A stretch of DNA of 64,000 nucleotides. It comes from JBEBGV01 sp040081265 (lineage in GTDB: Bacteria > Acidobacteriota > Vicinamibacteria > Vicinamibacterales > UBA2999). Where the stretch lies: assembly GCA_040081265.1 (NCBI GenBank), contig JBEBGV010000017.1, forward strand, positions 1 through 64,000, read 5' to 3'. Within the stretch, counting starts at the first letter, position 1; every line of letters starts with the position of its first letter. The position numbers and the translations under genes were made by a program. Shown here in pieces: positions 23,592 to 32,191 of the stretch. Below the pieces are notes generated by a model that saw only the letters and a program-made list of their open reading frames with translations, did not search any database and was not told the DNA's origin.

Positions 23592-24554
23592 ATGCTGCTT
23601 CAGTCACCCCCCGCAGAAGGCGAAATCCTCGGCGAAGCCGGCAATGCCGCCGCTGAAGGTGCTGCCGAAGGCTTCAATGCCGGTGAAACGATCATCGAGC
23701 ACGTTGCCAACAGCAGCATCGATCACCCGCTGATTCACCTGCCGAAGATCCTCGGCATCGATTTTTCCGTGACCAAGCACGTGCTGATGCTGTGGATCGT
23801 CGCGGCGATCCTGTTTGTGGGCATCACGGCTGTCGTCCGGCGCTATCTGCGTCAGGAGCGGCTGATTCCTACCGGTTTCATGAGCGCGCTCGAGATCGCG
23901 GTGGAGTTCATCCGCGACACGATCGTGCAGCCGAACGTCGGCAACAAGTGGGTCCTCACCTGGACACCGCTCCTGCTCACGCTCTTCTTCTTCATTCTCG
24001 GCGCGAACCTGATCGGCATCATCCCGATCTTCGACGTGCTCTCGCTGCTGAATCACACCGTGCTGCACCTGCCGGAAGAGTCGTTCTTCGCCCAGGTCCT
24101 GCATGGCGGCACCACGGCGACCGGCAACTTCAACGTCACCGCGGCGCTGGCCAGCATCTCGTTTTTTGCGATCATCATCGCCGGGTCGCGCGCCCACGGG
24201 TTCGTGCAGCACTGGAAGAACATGATTCCGCACGGTCTGCCGTGGCCGATCTACTTCCTGCTGATTCCGATTGAGATCATGGGGATGTTCGTCCGCCCGT
24301 TCGCGCTGACCATGCGACTTGCCGCGAACATGACCGGCGGCCACATTGCCATCCTGGCGATCCTGTCGTTCGTGTTCATCTTCGCGGAGCTGGCTGGACG
24401 CGCCATCGTCGGCATCGGGGTCGGCGCGATCCTGTCGCTGCCGCTGGCGGTGGGCATCTCCGGGCTCGAACTCATCGTCATTCTGGTGCAGGCGTACGTA
24501 TTCACGCTGCTCACGGCTGTGTTCATCGGCATGGCCATTCACGCTCATCACTGA
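23592..24554 (+). CDS. atpB: ATP synthase F0 subunit a
   Basis: Subunit a forms the two half-channels for ions across the membrane beside the c-ring. The essential arginine is at residue 242 in the segment FALTMRLAANMTGGH, and the final helix contains VQAYVFTLLTAVFIGMA, both diagnostic. The 320-residue protein has an unusually long hydrophilic N-terminus (about 60 residues, Ala/Glu-rich, GEAGNAAAEGAAEGFNAGET) before the first helix. A later internal start is possible but none is well supported. The next gene, atpE, follows after 22 nt. Confidence 0.95.
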   Translation: MLLQSPPAEGEILGEAGNAAAEGAAEGFNAGETIIEHVANSSIDHPLIHLPKILGIDFSVTKHVLMLWIVAAILFVGITAVVRRYLRQERLIPTGFMSALEIAVEFIRDTIVQPNVGNKWVLTWTPLLLTLFFFILGANLIGIIPIFDVLSLLNHTVLHLPEESFFAQVLHGGTTATGNFNVTAALASISFFAIIIAGSRAHGFVQHWKNMIPHGLPWPIYFLLIPIEIMGMFVRPFALTMRLAANMTGGHIAILAILSFVFIFAELAGRAIVGIGVGAILSLPLAVGISGLELIVILVQAYVFTLLTAVFIGMAIHAHH

Positions 24555-24576
24555 GCCATTTCCTGAGGAGTTACTG

Positions 24577-24807
24577 GTGGACATGCAGTTTGCTTTCATG
24601 GGAGTCGCGATTGGCCTTGGGCTGATCGTCATCGGCGCCGGCCTTGGCATTGGTAAGCTCGCGGCCGCGGTTGCCGAGGGTGTGGCGCGGCAGCCGAGCG
24701 CAGCTGCGCAGATCAGCGGCGCGGCCAACCTCCCGCTCTTCCTGCTCGAAGGCGTGGCGATTCTGGCCGAGGTGTTCGCACTCCTCGTCCTGTTGCTCAA
24801 CCAGTAG
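24577..24807 (+). CDS. atpE: ATP synthase F0 subunit c
   Basis: A 76-residue hairpin of two helices with the RQP loop (GVARQPSAAAQ) that contacts the rotor stalk. The ion-binding glutamate is in FLLEGVAILAE of the second helix. The residues around it lack the Ser/Thr and Tyr ligands of sodium-type rings, so a proton-driven ring is more likely (inference). The start is probably GTG at 24577, which follows GAGGAG (24565-24570) by 6 nt; the ATG at 24583 is a weaker alternative. It is followed by a strong intercistronic hairpin and then atpF. Confidence 0.94.
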   Translation: MDMQFAFMGVAIGLGLIVIGAGLGIGKLAAAVAEGVARQPSAAAQISGAANLPLFLLEGVAILAEVFALLVLLLNQ

Positions 24808-24817
24808 GGTCGTGACC

Positions 24818-24836
24818 GGGGGCACCTGGTGCCCCC
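24818..24836 (+). other. Intercistronic hairpin between atpE and atpF
   Basis: GGGGGCAC pairs perfectly with GTGCCCCC around a CTG loop. It ends 4 nt before the AGGAGG Shine-Dalgarno of atpF. It has no T-run, so it is more likely an RNA-stabilising or attenuating element that raises atpE output over atpF than a full terminator. Confidence 0.6.
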
Positions 24837-24855
24837 GCGCAGGAGGACAAAGGCG

Positions 24856-25362
24856 ATGAATAATCCGCTGGTCCAGCCCGATCCCGGGCTTTATATCTGG
24901 ACCATCGCGACGTTCCTCGTGCTGGTGGCGCTGCTCGCGAAGTTTGCGTGGCGCCCGCTGCTCGAGGCGCTGGAAAGCCGGCAGGAGGCGATCCGCAAGT
25001 CGCTTGACGATGCCCGTCAGGCGAAGGTGGAGCTGGAGCGTCTGCAGGGGGAGTCGGCGAAGCTGCTGGCTCAGGCCCGGGCGGAGGCCGAGGCGATCAT
25101 GTCGCGTACGCGAAGCGACGCCGATCGGTTCCGTGAGGAGCTGAAGGAAAAGGCGCGTACCGAGGCCGCCGCGCTGGTCAAGAACGCCGAGCACCAGATC
25201 GAGCTGGAGACCTCACGCGCACTGCAGCAGATCCGGCACGAGGCGGTTGAGTTGTCGGTCGCCATCGCCTCCAAGGTGCTGCAGCGCAACGTCACCAGGG
25301 AAGACAACGAGCGTCTGATCGAGGAGACGTTCCGTCAGCTCGAGGCTCAGCGACCCAGCTAG
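24856..25362 (+). CDS. atpF: ATP synthase F0 subunit b
   Basis: The 168-residue stator subunit has one N-terminal membrane helix (LYIWTIATFLVLVALLAKFAW) followed by a long charged coiled coil (ESRQEAIRKSLDDARQAKVELERLQ and onward) that dimerises and reaches F1. The family motif for the helix end, FAWRPLLEALE, is present. The ATG at 24856 follows AGGAGG by 9 nt. The upstream open frame is not coding. No atpH, A, G, D or C follows; the next gene is a flippase-like protein, so the F1 genes must lie elsewhere. Confidence 0.93.
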   Translation: MNNPLVQPDPGLYIWTIATFLVLVALLAKFAWRPLLEALESRQEAIRKSLDDARQAKVELERLQGESAKLLAQARAEAEAIMSRTRSDADRFREELKEKARTEAAALVKNAEHQIELETSRALQQIRHEAVELSVAIASKVLQRNVTREDNERLIEETFRQLEAQRPS

Positions 25363-25383
25363 CAGGCCCGCTCTGAACACGCC

Positions 25384-26352
25384 GTGACCTTTCGACCTCG
25401 GACGCGCGCGTTCTCGCTGATCGCCGCTGTTCTGGGGCTCGCGCTTTTCGTGTATGCCGTGCGGCGAGCCGGCGTCGCCGAGATTCTCGACGGCATACGC
25501 CGCGTCGGCTGGGGCCTGGTCCTGATCATCGCGCTCGGAGGAGCACGTTTCCTTCTTCGTGCCCAATGCTGGCGGCTGTGCGTCCGCCGGGATGCCGAGC
25601 TGACCTTCAGCCACGCGTTCTCGGCCTTCCTGGCCGGGGATGCCGTCGGCAGCGTGACGCCGCTCGGCCTGCTGGCCAGCGAACCCACCAAGATCTTTCT
25701 GACCCGCCATCATCTGGCGACGCGTGAGTCGGTCGCGTCCCTGACGCTCGAAAATCTGCTGTATTCGGCGTCGGTCATCGCCATGATTGCGCTCGGCGGC
25801 GGCCTTCTCCTGGCAACCGCCACGCTTCCCGTCGCGCTTCGTCAGGCGGTGCTGGCCGCGGTGGCTGTTGCCCTCGTCGCGCTGCTCGTGCTGCCGCTGG
25901 TGATGCGGACCCGCACTGGCGGGGGCGCGCTTGTCGGTCTGACGACGAGGCTGGCGGCGCTGGCAGCCGTGGCAGACGAAGTGCGCCGCTTCACCAGGGA
26001 GGATCCGGGGCGCCTGCTGCAGGTGTTCGCGCTCGACCTGATCTATCACGCCCTCGCCGTGCTCGAGGTGTTCGTCACGCTGGGGTGGCTGATGGGTGAC
26101 CGCGCCCCGACCCTCGCCATGGCCATTGTGTTCGAGACGTTGAACCGTGTCGCGACGGTCGTCTTCAAGTTCGTCCCGTTCAGGGTGGGTGTGGATGAGG
26201 CGCTGACCGGCGCGCTCGCGCCGCTGGTGGCCGTTGACCCGGTGTCCGGTGTGGCGCTCGCGGTCGTCAGGAAGGTGCCGCGACTCTTCTGGGCCGGCGT
26301 CGGTCTGGTGACGATCGCGTTCCACCCGGCGAAGACGAACGGCAGTACGTAG
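25384..26352 (+). CDS. Flippase-like integral membrane protein (UPF0104 / LPG synthase TM domain)
   Basis: The protein (322 residues, GTG start at 25384) has about eight hydrophobic helices. It matches the lysylphosphatidylglycerol synthase transmembrane region / TIGR00374 group: the early GWGLVLIIALGGARFLLRAQCWR, the middle AFSAFLAGDAVGSVTPLGLLASEPTKI and the late FKFVPFRVGVDEALTG are the conserved blocks. Members move lipids or lipid-linked sugars across membranes. There is no catalytic domain. It begins 21 nt after atpF and could be cotranscribed with it. It ends at a convergent hairpin terminator. Confidence 0.82.
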   Translation: MTFRPRTRAFSLIAAVLGLALFVYAVRRAGVAEILDGIRRVGWGLVLIIALGGARFLLRAQCWRLCVRRDAELTFSHAFSAFLAGDAVGSVTPLGLLASEPTKIFLTRHHLATRESVASLTLENLLYSASVIAMIALGGGLLLATATLPVALRQAVLAAVAVALVALLVLPLVMRTRTGGGALVGLTTRLAALAAVADEVRRFTREDPGRLLQVFALDLIYHALAVLEVFVTLGWLMGDRAPTLAMAIVFETLNRVATVVFKFVPFRVGVDEALTGALAPLVAVDPVSGVALAVVRKVPRLFWAGVGLVTIAFHPAKTNGST

Positions 26353-26373
26353 GCCGGGTCCGAAGGGCCCGGC
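26346..26373. terminator. Bidirectional hairpin, family copy 2 (inverted orientation)
   Basis: TACGTAG followed by a 9-bp stem GCCGGGTCC with loop GAA and GGGCCCGGC (one G-U pair in RNA). It is the same element as at 13.8 and 50.3 kb, read in the opposite direction. It starts within the last codons of the flippase-like gene and lies before the end of the convergent sulfatase-like gene. Confidence 0.55.
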
Positions 26374-26395
26374 GAAGACCAGGCCCGGCGAAAAC

Positions 26396-28507
26396 TCACC
26401 GCAGGCTGGCGAGGGTCGGGTCGCCGCGGAATCGTCTGCGAGCTTCTGTGCGGAGCTCGTTCGCACGCGCCCTGTTGCCCGCCGCGGTCCAGACTCGAAC
26501 AGCGGCAGCGTATCCTTCGGCGGTCGGAATCGCCTCGATCAACGCGTCCAGCGTCTGGCTCATGGCCTCGTCGCGATCGGAGGCGTGATACATCGTGGCG
26601 AGGCTTGCATACGCGCGCACGCTCGCCGGGAAGGTCTGTAATTCCTGTCGATAGGCCGCTTCCGCCTCGGTGTTCCGATCCAGCTGCACCAGCGCGTCAC
26701 CGAGTACCAGCTGAAGGTCGGGCACGACGGAGGAACGGGACTGCAGCGCCCGAGCGGCGTTCTGCAGCGCGGCGACGGCATCGTCGAAGCGACCCTCGTC
26801 GAAGGCGACGCGCCCTTCGACATAGTCACCGAGCGGCAAGGTCGAATCGACGCGCTCGATCTCGGCGACGTGCATGGCGGCGGCTTCGGCGTTCTTCGCG
26901 GCCAGCGCAACTTCCAGGGCCACAACACGGGCATCGACCTTTGCCGTCACGTCCGCGGAGCTCGCCCTTGCCACGGCCATCTCCGCGTAGGCGCCGGCCT
27001 CAGCCATCTGTCCCGCGCGCAACGCGGTGACCGCCAGGGCGGTGGCGATCTGAGCATCCTCCGGACGCAGGTCGTCGGCCGCCCTGAGGGCGGTGAGGGC
27101 CTCGGTGAGCCGTCCGGCGTGCAGGAGCTGGGTGCCCAGCTGGAACTGCACGGCCGGAAGCGCAGGGTGGGTGCGAACGATCGCGCGCAGGGCGGCGATG
27201 GCTGCCGGAACGTCGCCGAGAGCCAGCCGCCTGACACCGGCGCGGTGGGCTTCAACCAGCGCGCGCTGATCTCCGGATTCGAGCGGCGGTGAGAGTGCAG
27301 ACCATTGCCGCAGCCCTGCCAGGTAGCCAGCCGCCGCGTACTGACGTTCCTCCGCCGGCGCAATCGCCGACGGACCAGGCAGCACCTGATCCTTCAGCAG
27401 TCGATCCAGGGCCGCCACCAGCGTCGAGATGGGAGGTGGCGACGAGGAAAAGCCTGCGATGGCCGTCAATTCGTCGGTCGCACCGCGCACGAGTCGTGCG
27501 GCCCCATCCGTCAGGGCGTACACGGGATAACCACCGAAGCGCATCGCCGCTTCGAGGGATTCCGAGTAGATGAGCTGTTCCGGCAGCGTGCCGTCCGCAT
27601 CGTCGAGCAACGGTCGGAGCGAACGGCCGCGCAGGTTGCCTGGAATGGGTGCGCGTACGAAGTCGAGCAGCGTCGGCAGAAGGTCGATGTGCTGGACCGG
27701 CGTGCTGATCTGGCGGCCGGCGGCTTCAGCGAATGGCTGCTTCACGATCAGGGGTACGTGCAGCGTCGACTCGTCGAGCCCGGCGCCGTTGCCTCGCTCG
27801 CCGCGGTCCGCCGTCACGATGAGCGTGGCTTCGTCGTAGAGGTTTCTGGCCTTGAGTTCGTTGACCAGCCGCGCCACGACCGGCTCGGCCGACTCACGAT
27901 CCAGATCGAGGACGAGGAAGTACCGCTGATTGCTCTGTGCGCGGATCCATTCCTCCGCGGCCTCATAGGTCTGGAGCCCATCACGCTCGATCGACACGGC
28001 TTCCGGCGTAGACGGTTCGGGCAGGTCCACATCGTAGAAGCCGAAGCCCTGTCCCAATCCCGTTGCCCGACGCAGCAGGAAGGTCGACGCCGCGCCGCCG
28101 GTGACAAACCCGCGGTTGCGGAGCAACTCGGCCATCGTCCGCGCGCTGTCAGGCAGGGTAAACCCGCCATCGTCGCGCACCCCGTGCTCGAACGGGAGCT
28201 GGCCCGTGGACAGGGAGGTGAACGCGGGGAGGATCGCCGTCGAGTGGGTGTAGGCGCGGGAGAACACGACACCGTCGGCGGCCAACGCGTCGAGCGCCGG
28301 CGTATCGCTGCCGGGTCGGGGGCCGGCGCCGATCGCGTCGCCGCGGAGTGATTCGATCGCGAAGACGATGATCGGGCCCTGGTGGGGCGGAGACTCGCGG
28401 GCGTAGCGCCAGCCGGCAATGGCGGCTGCGGCGACGGCGAGGACGAACAGCCCGAGGATGATCGTGGCGTGCCAGCGCTTACGGCCGGCCTGCCTCTGCG
28501 AAGACAT
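26396..28507 (-). CDS. Degenerate sulfatase-like protein with C-terminal TPR region
   Basis: The 703-residue protein has an N-terminal membrane anchor (residues 14-33), an alkaline-phosphatase/sulfatase fold (about 45-380) and tetratricopeptide-like helices (about 420-700). The fold is recognisable from SLSTGQLPFEHG (98-109). The catalytic features are missing: the first metal aspartate is E52 (AIESLRGD), the formylglycine C-x-P-x-R is replaced by sequence around HSTAILPAF (88-96), and the DH pair of the second site is D234-R235. It is therefore predicted to be a membrane-anchored scaffold rather than an active hydrolase. A small secreted TPR gene lies 30 nt upstream on the same strand. Confidence 0.82.
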   Translation of the reverse strand: MSSQRQAGRKRWHATIILGLFVLAVAAAAIAGWRYARESPPHQGPIIVFAIESLRGDAIGAGPRPGSDTPALDALAADGVVFSRAYTHSTAILPAFTSLSTGQLPFEHGVRDDGGFTLPDSARTMAELLRNRGFVTGGAASTFLLRRATGLGQGFGFYDVDLPEPSTPEAVSIERDGLQTYEAAEEWIRAQSNQRYFLVLDLDRESAEPVVARLVNELKARNLYDEATLIVTADRGERGNGAGLDESTLHVPLIVKQPFAEAAGRQISTPVQHIDLLPTLLDFVRAPIPGNLRGRSLRPLLDDADGTLPEQLIYSESLEAAMRFGGYPVYALTDGAARLVRGATDELTAIAGFSSSPPPISTLVAALDRLLKDQVLPGPSAIAPAEERQYAAAGYLAGLRQWSALSPPLESGDQRALVEAHRAGVRRLALGDVPAAIAALRAIVRTHPALPAVQFQLGTQLLHAGRLTEALTALRAADDLRPEDAQIATALAVTALRAGQMAEAGAYAEMAVARASSADVTAKVDARVVALEVALAAKNAEAAAMHVAEIERVDSTLPLGDYVEGRVAFDEGRFDDAVAALQNAARALQSRSSVVPDLQLVLGDALVQLDRNTEAEAAYRQELQTFPASVRAYASLATMYHASDRDEAMSQTLDALIEAIPTAEGYAAAVRVWTAAGNRARANELRTEARRRFRGDPTLASLR

Positions 28508-28537
28508 GCGGTTCAGGGGGACGTGGCGCGCGGCGCG

Positions 28538-29287
28538 TCAGCGCCGCAGCTCGGCCAGCCTGCTCGCGGCATCCTTCGCGGCCGCGCTGTTCGGTATCGA
28601 CGCCACCAGTGCCTGGAGTGCGCGCACCCCTTCGTCCTCGCGTCCGGCAGAGACAAGGGTCAGTCCAAGGTCCAGACGAACCCGCTCGCTGGCGTCGTCG
28701 GCCTTGACTGCCTCGGAATATGACTGAATCGCTCGTGAGTAGAGCGACTGGCGCGTCTCCTGGTTCTGCTCGCGCTCAGCCTGCTGGCGAAAGGCATCGC
28801 CCAGCACCACGTTGATGGACGTGATCTTCGGGTTCTTCGACTGAATGGCCTGATACGCGATGATTGCCTGGTCGAAGCGGCCCTGCGCGCGCAGCGTGTT
28901 GGCCGCGCTCACCTGATCGGCAATGTCCTTCGACAGGGCGCCGGGAATGACTTCCGGTGTTTGCTGGATGACGAAGCGCAGCGGTGGTCCGACGGTGGAG
29001 GACCTGATCGGCGCCGTGCCGCCGGCCGGCTCGAAGCCGGGGGCCGCAGCGATGAAGGTCCACACGCCAGCCTTCAGGCCGATCATGCCGAAGCGACCTT
29101 TGTCGTCGGTTGTGGAGGTCAGCACGGAAGGCGAGGCGTCCCTGTTGGACGCCGTGATCGTGGCGCCCTTGACTGCCTTCCCGCCCGAGTCCGTCACGAC
29201 GCCAATTACGCGCCCCGTCTGAGCGGTTGCCGGAAAGGCAAGGGTCAGCATCGCGAGCGTCAGGAGTGCTGCAGACAGGCGCGGCAT
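28538..29287 (-). CDS. Secreted carboxypeptidase-regulatory-like and TPR protein
   Basis: A 249-residue exported protein with a signal peptide (AALLTLAMLTLAFPATAQ). A transthyretin-like beta-sandwich (VIGVVTDSGGKAVKGATITA to about residue 110) and helical repeats follow. The repeats (QGRFDQAIIAYQAIQSKNPK, YSRAIQSYSEAVKADDAS, AGREDEGVRALQAL) are clear TPR motifs. The beta domain is common in acidobacterial envelope proteins and TonB receptors. The role is unknown, but it is probably cotranscribed with the downstream sulfatase-like TPR gene. Confidence 0.8.
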   Translation of the reverse strand: MPRLSAALLTLAMLTLAFPATAQTGRVIGVVTDSGGKAVKGATITASNRDASPSVLTSTTDDKGRFGMIGLKAGVWTFIAAAPGFEPAGGTAPIRSSTVGPPLRFVIQQTPEVIPGALSKDIADQVSAANTLRAQGRFDQAIIAYQAIQSKNPKITSINVVLGDAFRQQAEREQNQETRQSLYSRAIQSYSEAVKADDASERVRLDLGLTLVSAGREDEGVRALQALVASIPNSAAAKDAASRLAELRR

Positions 29288-29346
29288 CGAAGGCTCCTCT
29301 GAAAGGCCCTTATCTTAAATCGAATTCGCCGAAAGGGCGCCGGGGA

Positions 29347-29769
29347 TCAGGTCCAGGTAACCTGATACAGCATCACGTAGATGACCACGCCGGTCACCGA
29401 AACATACAGCCAAAGTGGGAAGGTCCACCGGGCGATCCGGACATGGCGATCGAACTGCGACCGGAGAGCCCTGGCCGTGGTGACGAGCGCCAGAGGGACG
29501 ATCGTCGCCGCCAGGATGACGTGCGTCACCAGGATCGTCAGATACACCGCCCGAGCGATGCCCTGGCCGGGGAATGGCCGGGACCCCACCTGGAGGTGAT
29601 AGACGACGTAGCTGATCAGGAAGAGCGCTGATGTCGTGACCGCCGCAAGCATGCAGCGCTTGTGCAGGGACTGCTGACCGCGCCTGATGAACAGATACCC
29701 GGCGGACAGCAGGATGGCCGAGGTTCCGTTCAGGGTGGCGTTGAGCGCCGGCAGATCGGTGACCTCCAT
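29347..29769 (-). CDS. DUF420 membrane protein (cytochrome oxidase-linked)
   Basis: A 140-residue protein with four hydrophobic helices and the DUF420/YozB signature: LPALNATLNGTSAILLSAG at the start, RRGQQSLHKRCM after helix one, VYHLQVGSR and the final ALVTTARALRSQFDRHVRIARW. Conserved histidines suggest haem or copper contact. The start is the ATG at 29769; the longer frame upstream runs inside the ctaB gene and is not coding. In many bacteria this gene sits with heme-copper oxidase assembly genes, and here it follows heme o synthase by 7 nt, which fits such a role. Confidence 0.82.
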   Translation of the reverse strand: MEVTDLPALNATLNGTSAILLSAGYLFIRRGQQSLHKRCMLAAVTTSALFLISYVVYHLQVGSRPFPGQGIARAVYLTILVTHVILAATIVPLALVTTARALRSQFDRHVRIARWTFPLWLYVSVTGVVIYVMLYQVTWT

Positions 29770-29776
29770 CTGGGCG

Positions 29777-30685
29777 CTACAGCCAGAGGCGGTCGAGGCA
29801 GAGCGCGCCCCAGAGCACCGGGAGATACACGATCGAGTACAGGAACAGACGCCGGGCGGTCTGGTTCGAACGCTCGCGCATGAACAGCGCGCTGAGGACG
29901 ATGAAGCCCACACCGAGCGCCGTGGCCACGATGCTGTATGGGACGCCCGCCAACCCGACCAGGATAGGCATCAGACTCACCGGCCAGAGCCCGGCGGCGT
30001 AGAGCAGTGCCTGCTGACCAGTTCGGCGACCGTCGGACTCGAGCACCGGCAGGAGGGGAATGCCGGCACGAGCGTAGTCCTCGCGGTGCAGCCATGCGAT
30101 GGCGAGGAAGTGCGGCATCTGCCAGAAGAACACGATGCCGAAGAGCACGAGCGCGGGGAGCGTGATCGAGTTGGTCGCCGCAGCCCATCCGATCACAGGA
30201 GGGAGCGCACCCGGGATTGCTCCGACCAGCGTGGAGAGAGACGTTCGGGTCTTGAGCGGGGTGTAGACCAGCACGTAGCTCACCGCAGTCAGAGCTGCGA
30301 CCGCCGCGGCGAGGAGGTTGACCTGCCACGCCAGCTCGACGATACCAACCGTTGACAGTGCGATACCGAACCAGCGGCTCTCGGTCGTGCCGAGACGTCC
30401 GGCCGGCAGCGGGCGCAACCGTGTTCGGCGCATGAGCGCATCGACCTCGCGCTCCCACACCTGGTTGAGTGCGGCCGCGCCACCGGCGACCAGCGCGGTC
30501 CCAAGGAGGGCGTGGACGAGGATTGGCAGGGGCACGCCTTCCGGCGCGCCGAGGTACAGGCCACCCAGCGTCGTGATCAGGACCAGGAAATTCAGTCGCG
30601 GCTTCGTCAGCGCCCAGAAGTCCGAGGCGACTGACGACGTGCGGACCATCGACGATGGGCCGGCCGCCTGGGCAAGATGTTTCAC
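29777..30685 (-). CDS. ctaB: Protoheme IX farnesyltransferase (heme o synthase)
   Basis: The enzyme attaches farnesyl to protoheme to make heme o for terminal oxidases. The 302-residue polytopic protein has TKPRLNFLVLITTLGG at the first helix. The prenyl-binding motif is in loop two, ALNQVWEREVDALMRRTRLR-PLPAG, although the usual NxxxDxxxD reads NxxxEREVD here. The later block YTPLKTRTSLSTLVGAIPGALPPVIGW is diagnostic of CtaB/CyoE. It is followed by DUF420. No oxidase subunits are in the window. Confidence 0.94.
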   Translation of the reverse strand: MKHLAQAAGPSSMVRTSSVASDFWALTKPRLNFLVLITTLGGLYLGAPEGVPLPILVHALLGTALVAGGAAALNQVWEREVDALMRRTRLRPLPAGRLGTTESRWFGIALSTVGIVELAWQVNLLAAAVAALTAVSYVLVYTPLKTRTSLSTLVGAIPGALPPVIGWAAATNSITLPALVLFGIVFFWQMPHFLAIAWLHREDYARAGIPLLPVLESDGRRTGQQALLYAAGLWPVSLMPILVGLAGVPYSIVATALGVGFIVLSALFMRERSNQTARRLFLYSIVYLPVLWGALCLDRLWL

Positions 30686-30694
30686 GTCCTCGAA

Positions 30695-32101
30695 TTATCT
30701 CACGCTGGGCTGCGCGCCGCCGGCCGCCTGGATCTTGCGAAACACGCGGTCCTGCATCCACTTGGGATCCCACCATTCCACGGCATTGACGGGCGATCCG
30801 CCCACCAGAACGGTGAAGTGCAGGTGATCTCCCGCGGCCAGGCCCGTGGTGCCGCTGCGGCCGAGCACCTGACCTTTCTCCACCTGATCGCCTGGCTTCA
30901 CATCGAGCGAGGACATGTGGCCGTAAAGGGTCTGCACACCGAGGCCGTGATCGAGGATCACGCAGTTGCCGTAGATGCCGAGGTACGCCGCGTGGACGAC
31001 GACGCCGCGTTGCGCAGCCTGAATCGGCACCTGCGCGGTCACCGCCAGGTCGAAGCCGAGATGCACCTGCTGGTCCACGTCCTTGCCTTGATAGACGTAG
31101 GTGCGGCCGTCGGCAAAGCGTGCCTCGACCGCTGCGTTGCTGAGCGGCTGGAAAGCATCCTTCCACATCATCTCGGGCGCTGATTTGGTGGCCAGTTCGG
31201 CGATCGTCTGCGCGTTGCGGCGGCGAAGTTCGCCGTTGATCTTGAGGAACGACTCGAGGAGCTTGTCCGGTTCGCTCGACAGTCCCATGTCCGGCGTCTG
31301 ATCGACGATCGGCGGGACCACCTTCTGGAGGAAGCGGTCGTCGATCTGGATGCGGCTTCGGGCGAAGGGCTTCTCGAAGGGCATGTGGTCAAGGGCCGCC
31401 GTTGCCTGGTTGCCGGCTTCGTCACGCGCGTAGACCGAGATCGGCTCGTTCAGGGTCTGGTCGTTGAGTAGGGCAAAGAAGGCCACGTGCACCGACGGGT
31501 CGCTGAGTCCCACCGCCGAACCGGGGAATCCGCGATACGCGCGCTGTCCGACCCTGACCCCGCTCTCCACGTCGGGCGGTGTTGCCGTGTAGACGACGAA
31601 CTCGGCGCCGCCGTGGTTGATGTAGTGGAACGTCGACAGCACGCCAACGCGCGGCGGATCGAGGCGAACCTGGACGTCGCGAGTGACCGTCGTCGTGACC
31701 AGACGCCGGCCGTAGAGCACGGGACGTGAGGCCGTGACAACGATGCGTGCCGGGCCGGCCTTCAACTCCGGAATCGTGCGTTTACCGATCGGCCGGCTGA
31801 CGTAGAGGCGGTTCGCATTCTCGTCAGCACCTGCGGGTTGCGAGGTGGGGTCGAGTGAGAACACCGGATAGGTCTTGCCCTCCTGCTCGACCGATGCGGT
31901 CACCGCGGAGTACTGCCCGCCGGGTGATTCCACCATGACGTCGAGGGATCCCGCCTGGCCCACGAACTTTTCAGGACCACGAATGGTGACAGCAGGGCCC
32001 GGCTGACGACCGGCCCAGACCCACGCGCCTCCGGCCACGATCGCCGCGAGCACCACAACAGAGAGGATGAATTTCACAAAGCTGCGCATCCTCGCCATCA
32101 T
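30695..32101 (-). CDS. M23-family (LytM-type) membrane-anchored peptidase
   Basis: The start chosen is the ATG at 32101 (468 residues), which puts the membrane helix (FVKFILSVVVLAAIVAGGAWVWAG) at the N-terminus. About 250 residues of beta-rich periplasmic sequence follow. The C-terminal M23 domain has the zinc motifs HLGFDLA (HxxxD) and HLHF, and the LYGHMSSLDVKPGDQVEKGQVLGRSGTTG core. Such enzymes cut peptidoglycan cross-bridges or activate amidases. The zinc ligands are intact, so it is probably active. It lies 9 nt before ctaB on the same strand; the relation is probably only positional. Confidence 0.9.
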   Translation of the reverse strand: MMARMRSFVKFILSVVVLAAIVAGGAWVWAGRQPGPAVTIRGPEKFVGQAGSLDVMVESPGGQYSAVTASVEQEGKTYPVFSLDPTSQPAGADENANRLYVSRPIGKRTIPELKAGPARIVVTASRPVLYGRRLVTTTVTRDVQVRLDPPRVGVLSTFHYINHGGAEFVVYTATPPDVESGVRVGQRAYRGFPGSAVGLSDPSVHVAFFALLNDQTLNEPISVYARDEAGNQATAALDHMPFEKPFARSRIQIDDRFLQKVVPPIVDQTPDMGLSSEPDKLLESFLKINGELRRRNAQTIAELATKSAPEMMWKDAFQPLSNAAVEARFADGRTYVYQGKDVDQQVHLGFDLAVTAQVPIQAAQRGVVVHAAYLGIYGNCVILDHGLGVQTLYGHMSSLDVKPGDQVEKGQVLGRSGTTGLAAGDHLHFTVLVGGSPVNAVEWWDPKWMQDRVFRKIQAAGGAQPSVR

Positions 32102-32191
32102 AGCCGGACGCTGCGCGGTTGGGCTTGGGGCTGCGTTTCGAGCCCTTTTCCCGGAGCAGGGACAGCTCAAACACGATGGTAGGATGACGCC

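Noticed and set aside
23604..24800. A 398-codon open frame on the minus strand
   Set aside because: It is antisense to atpB and atpE and consists of charged low-complexity sequence without family signatures.
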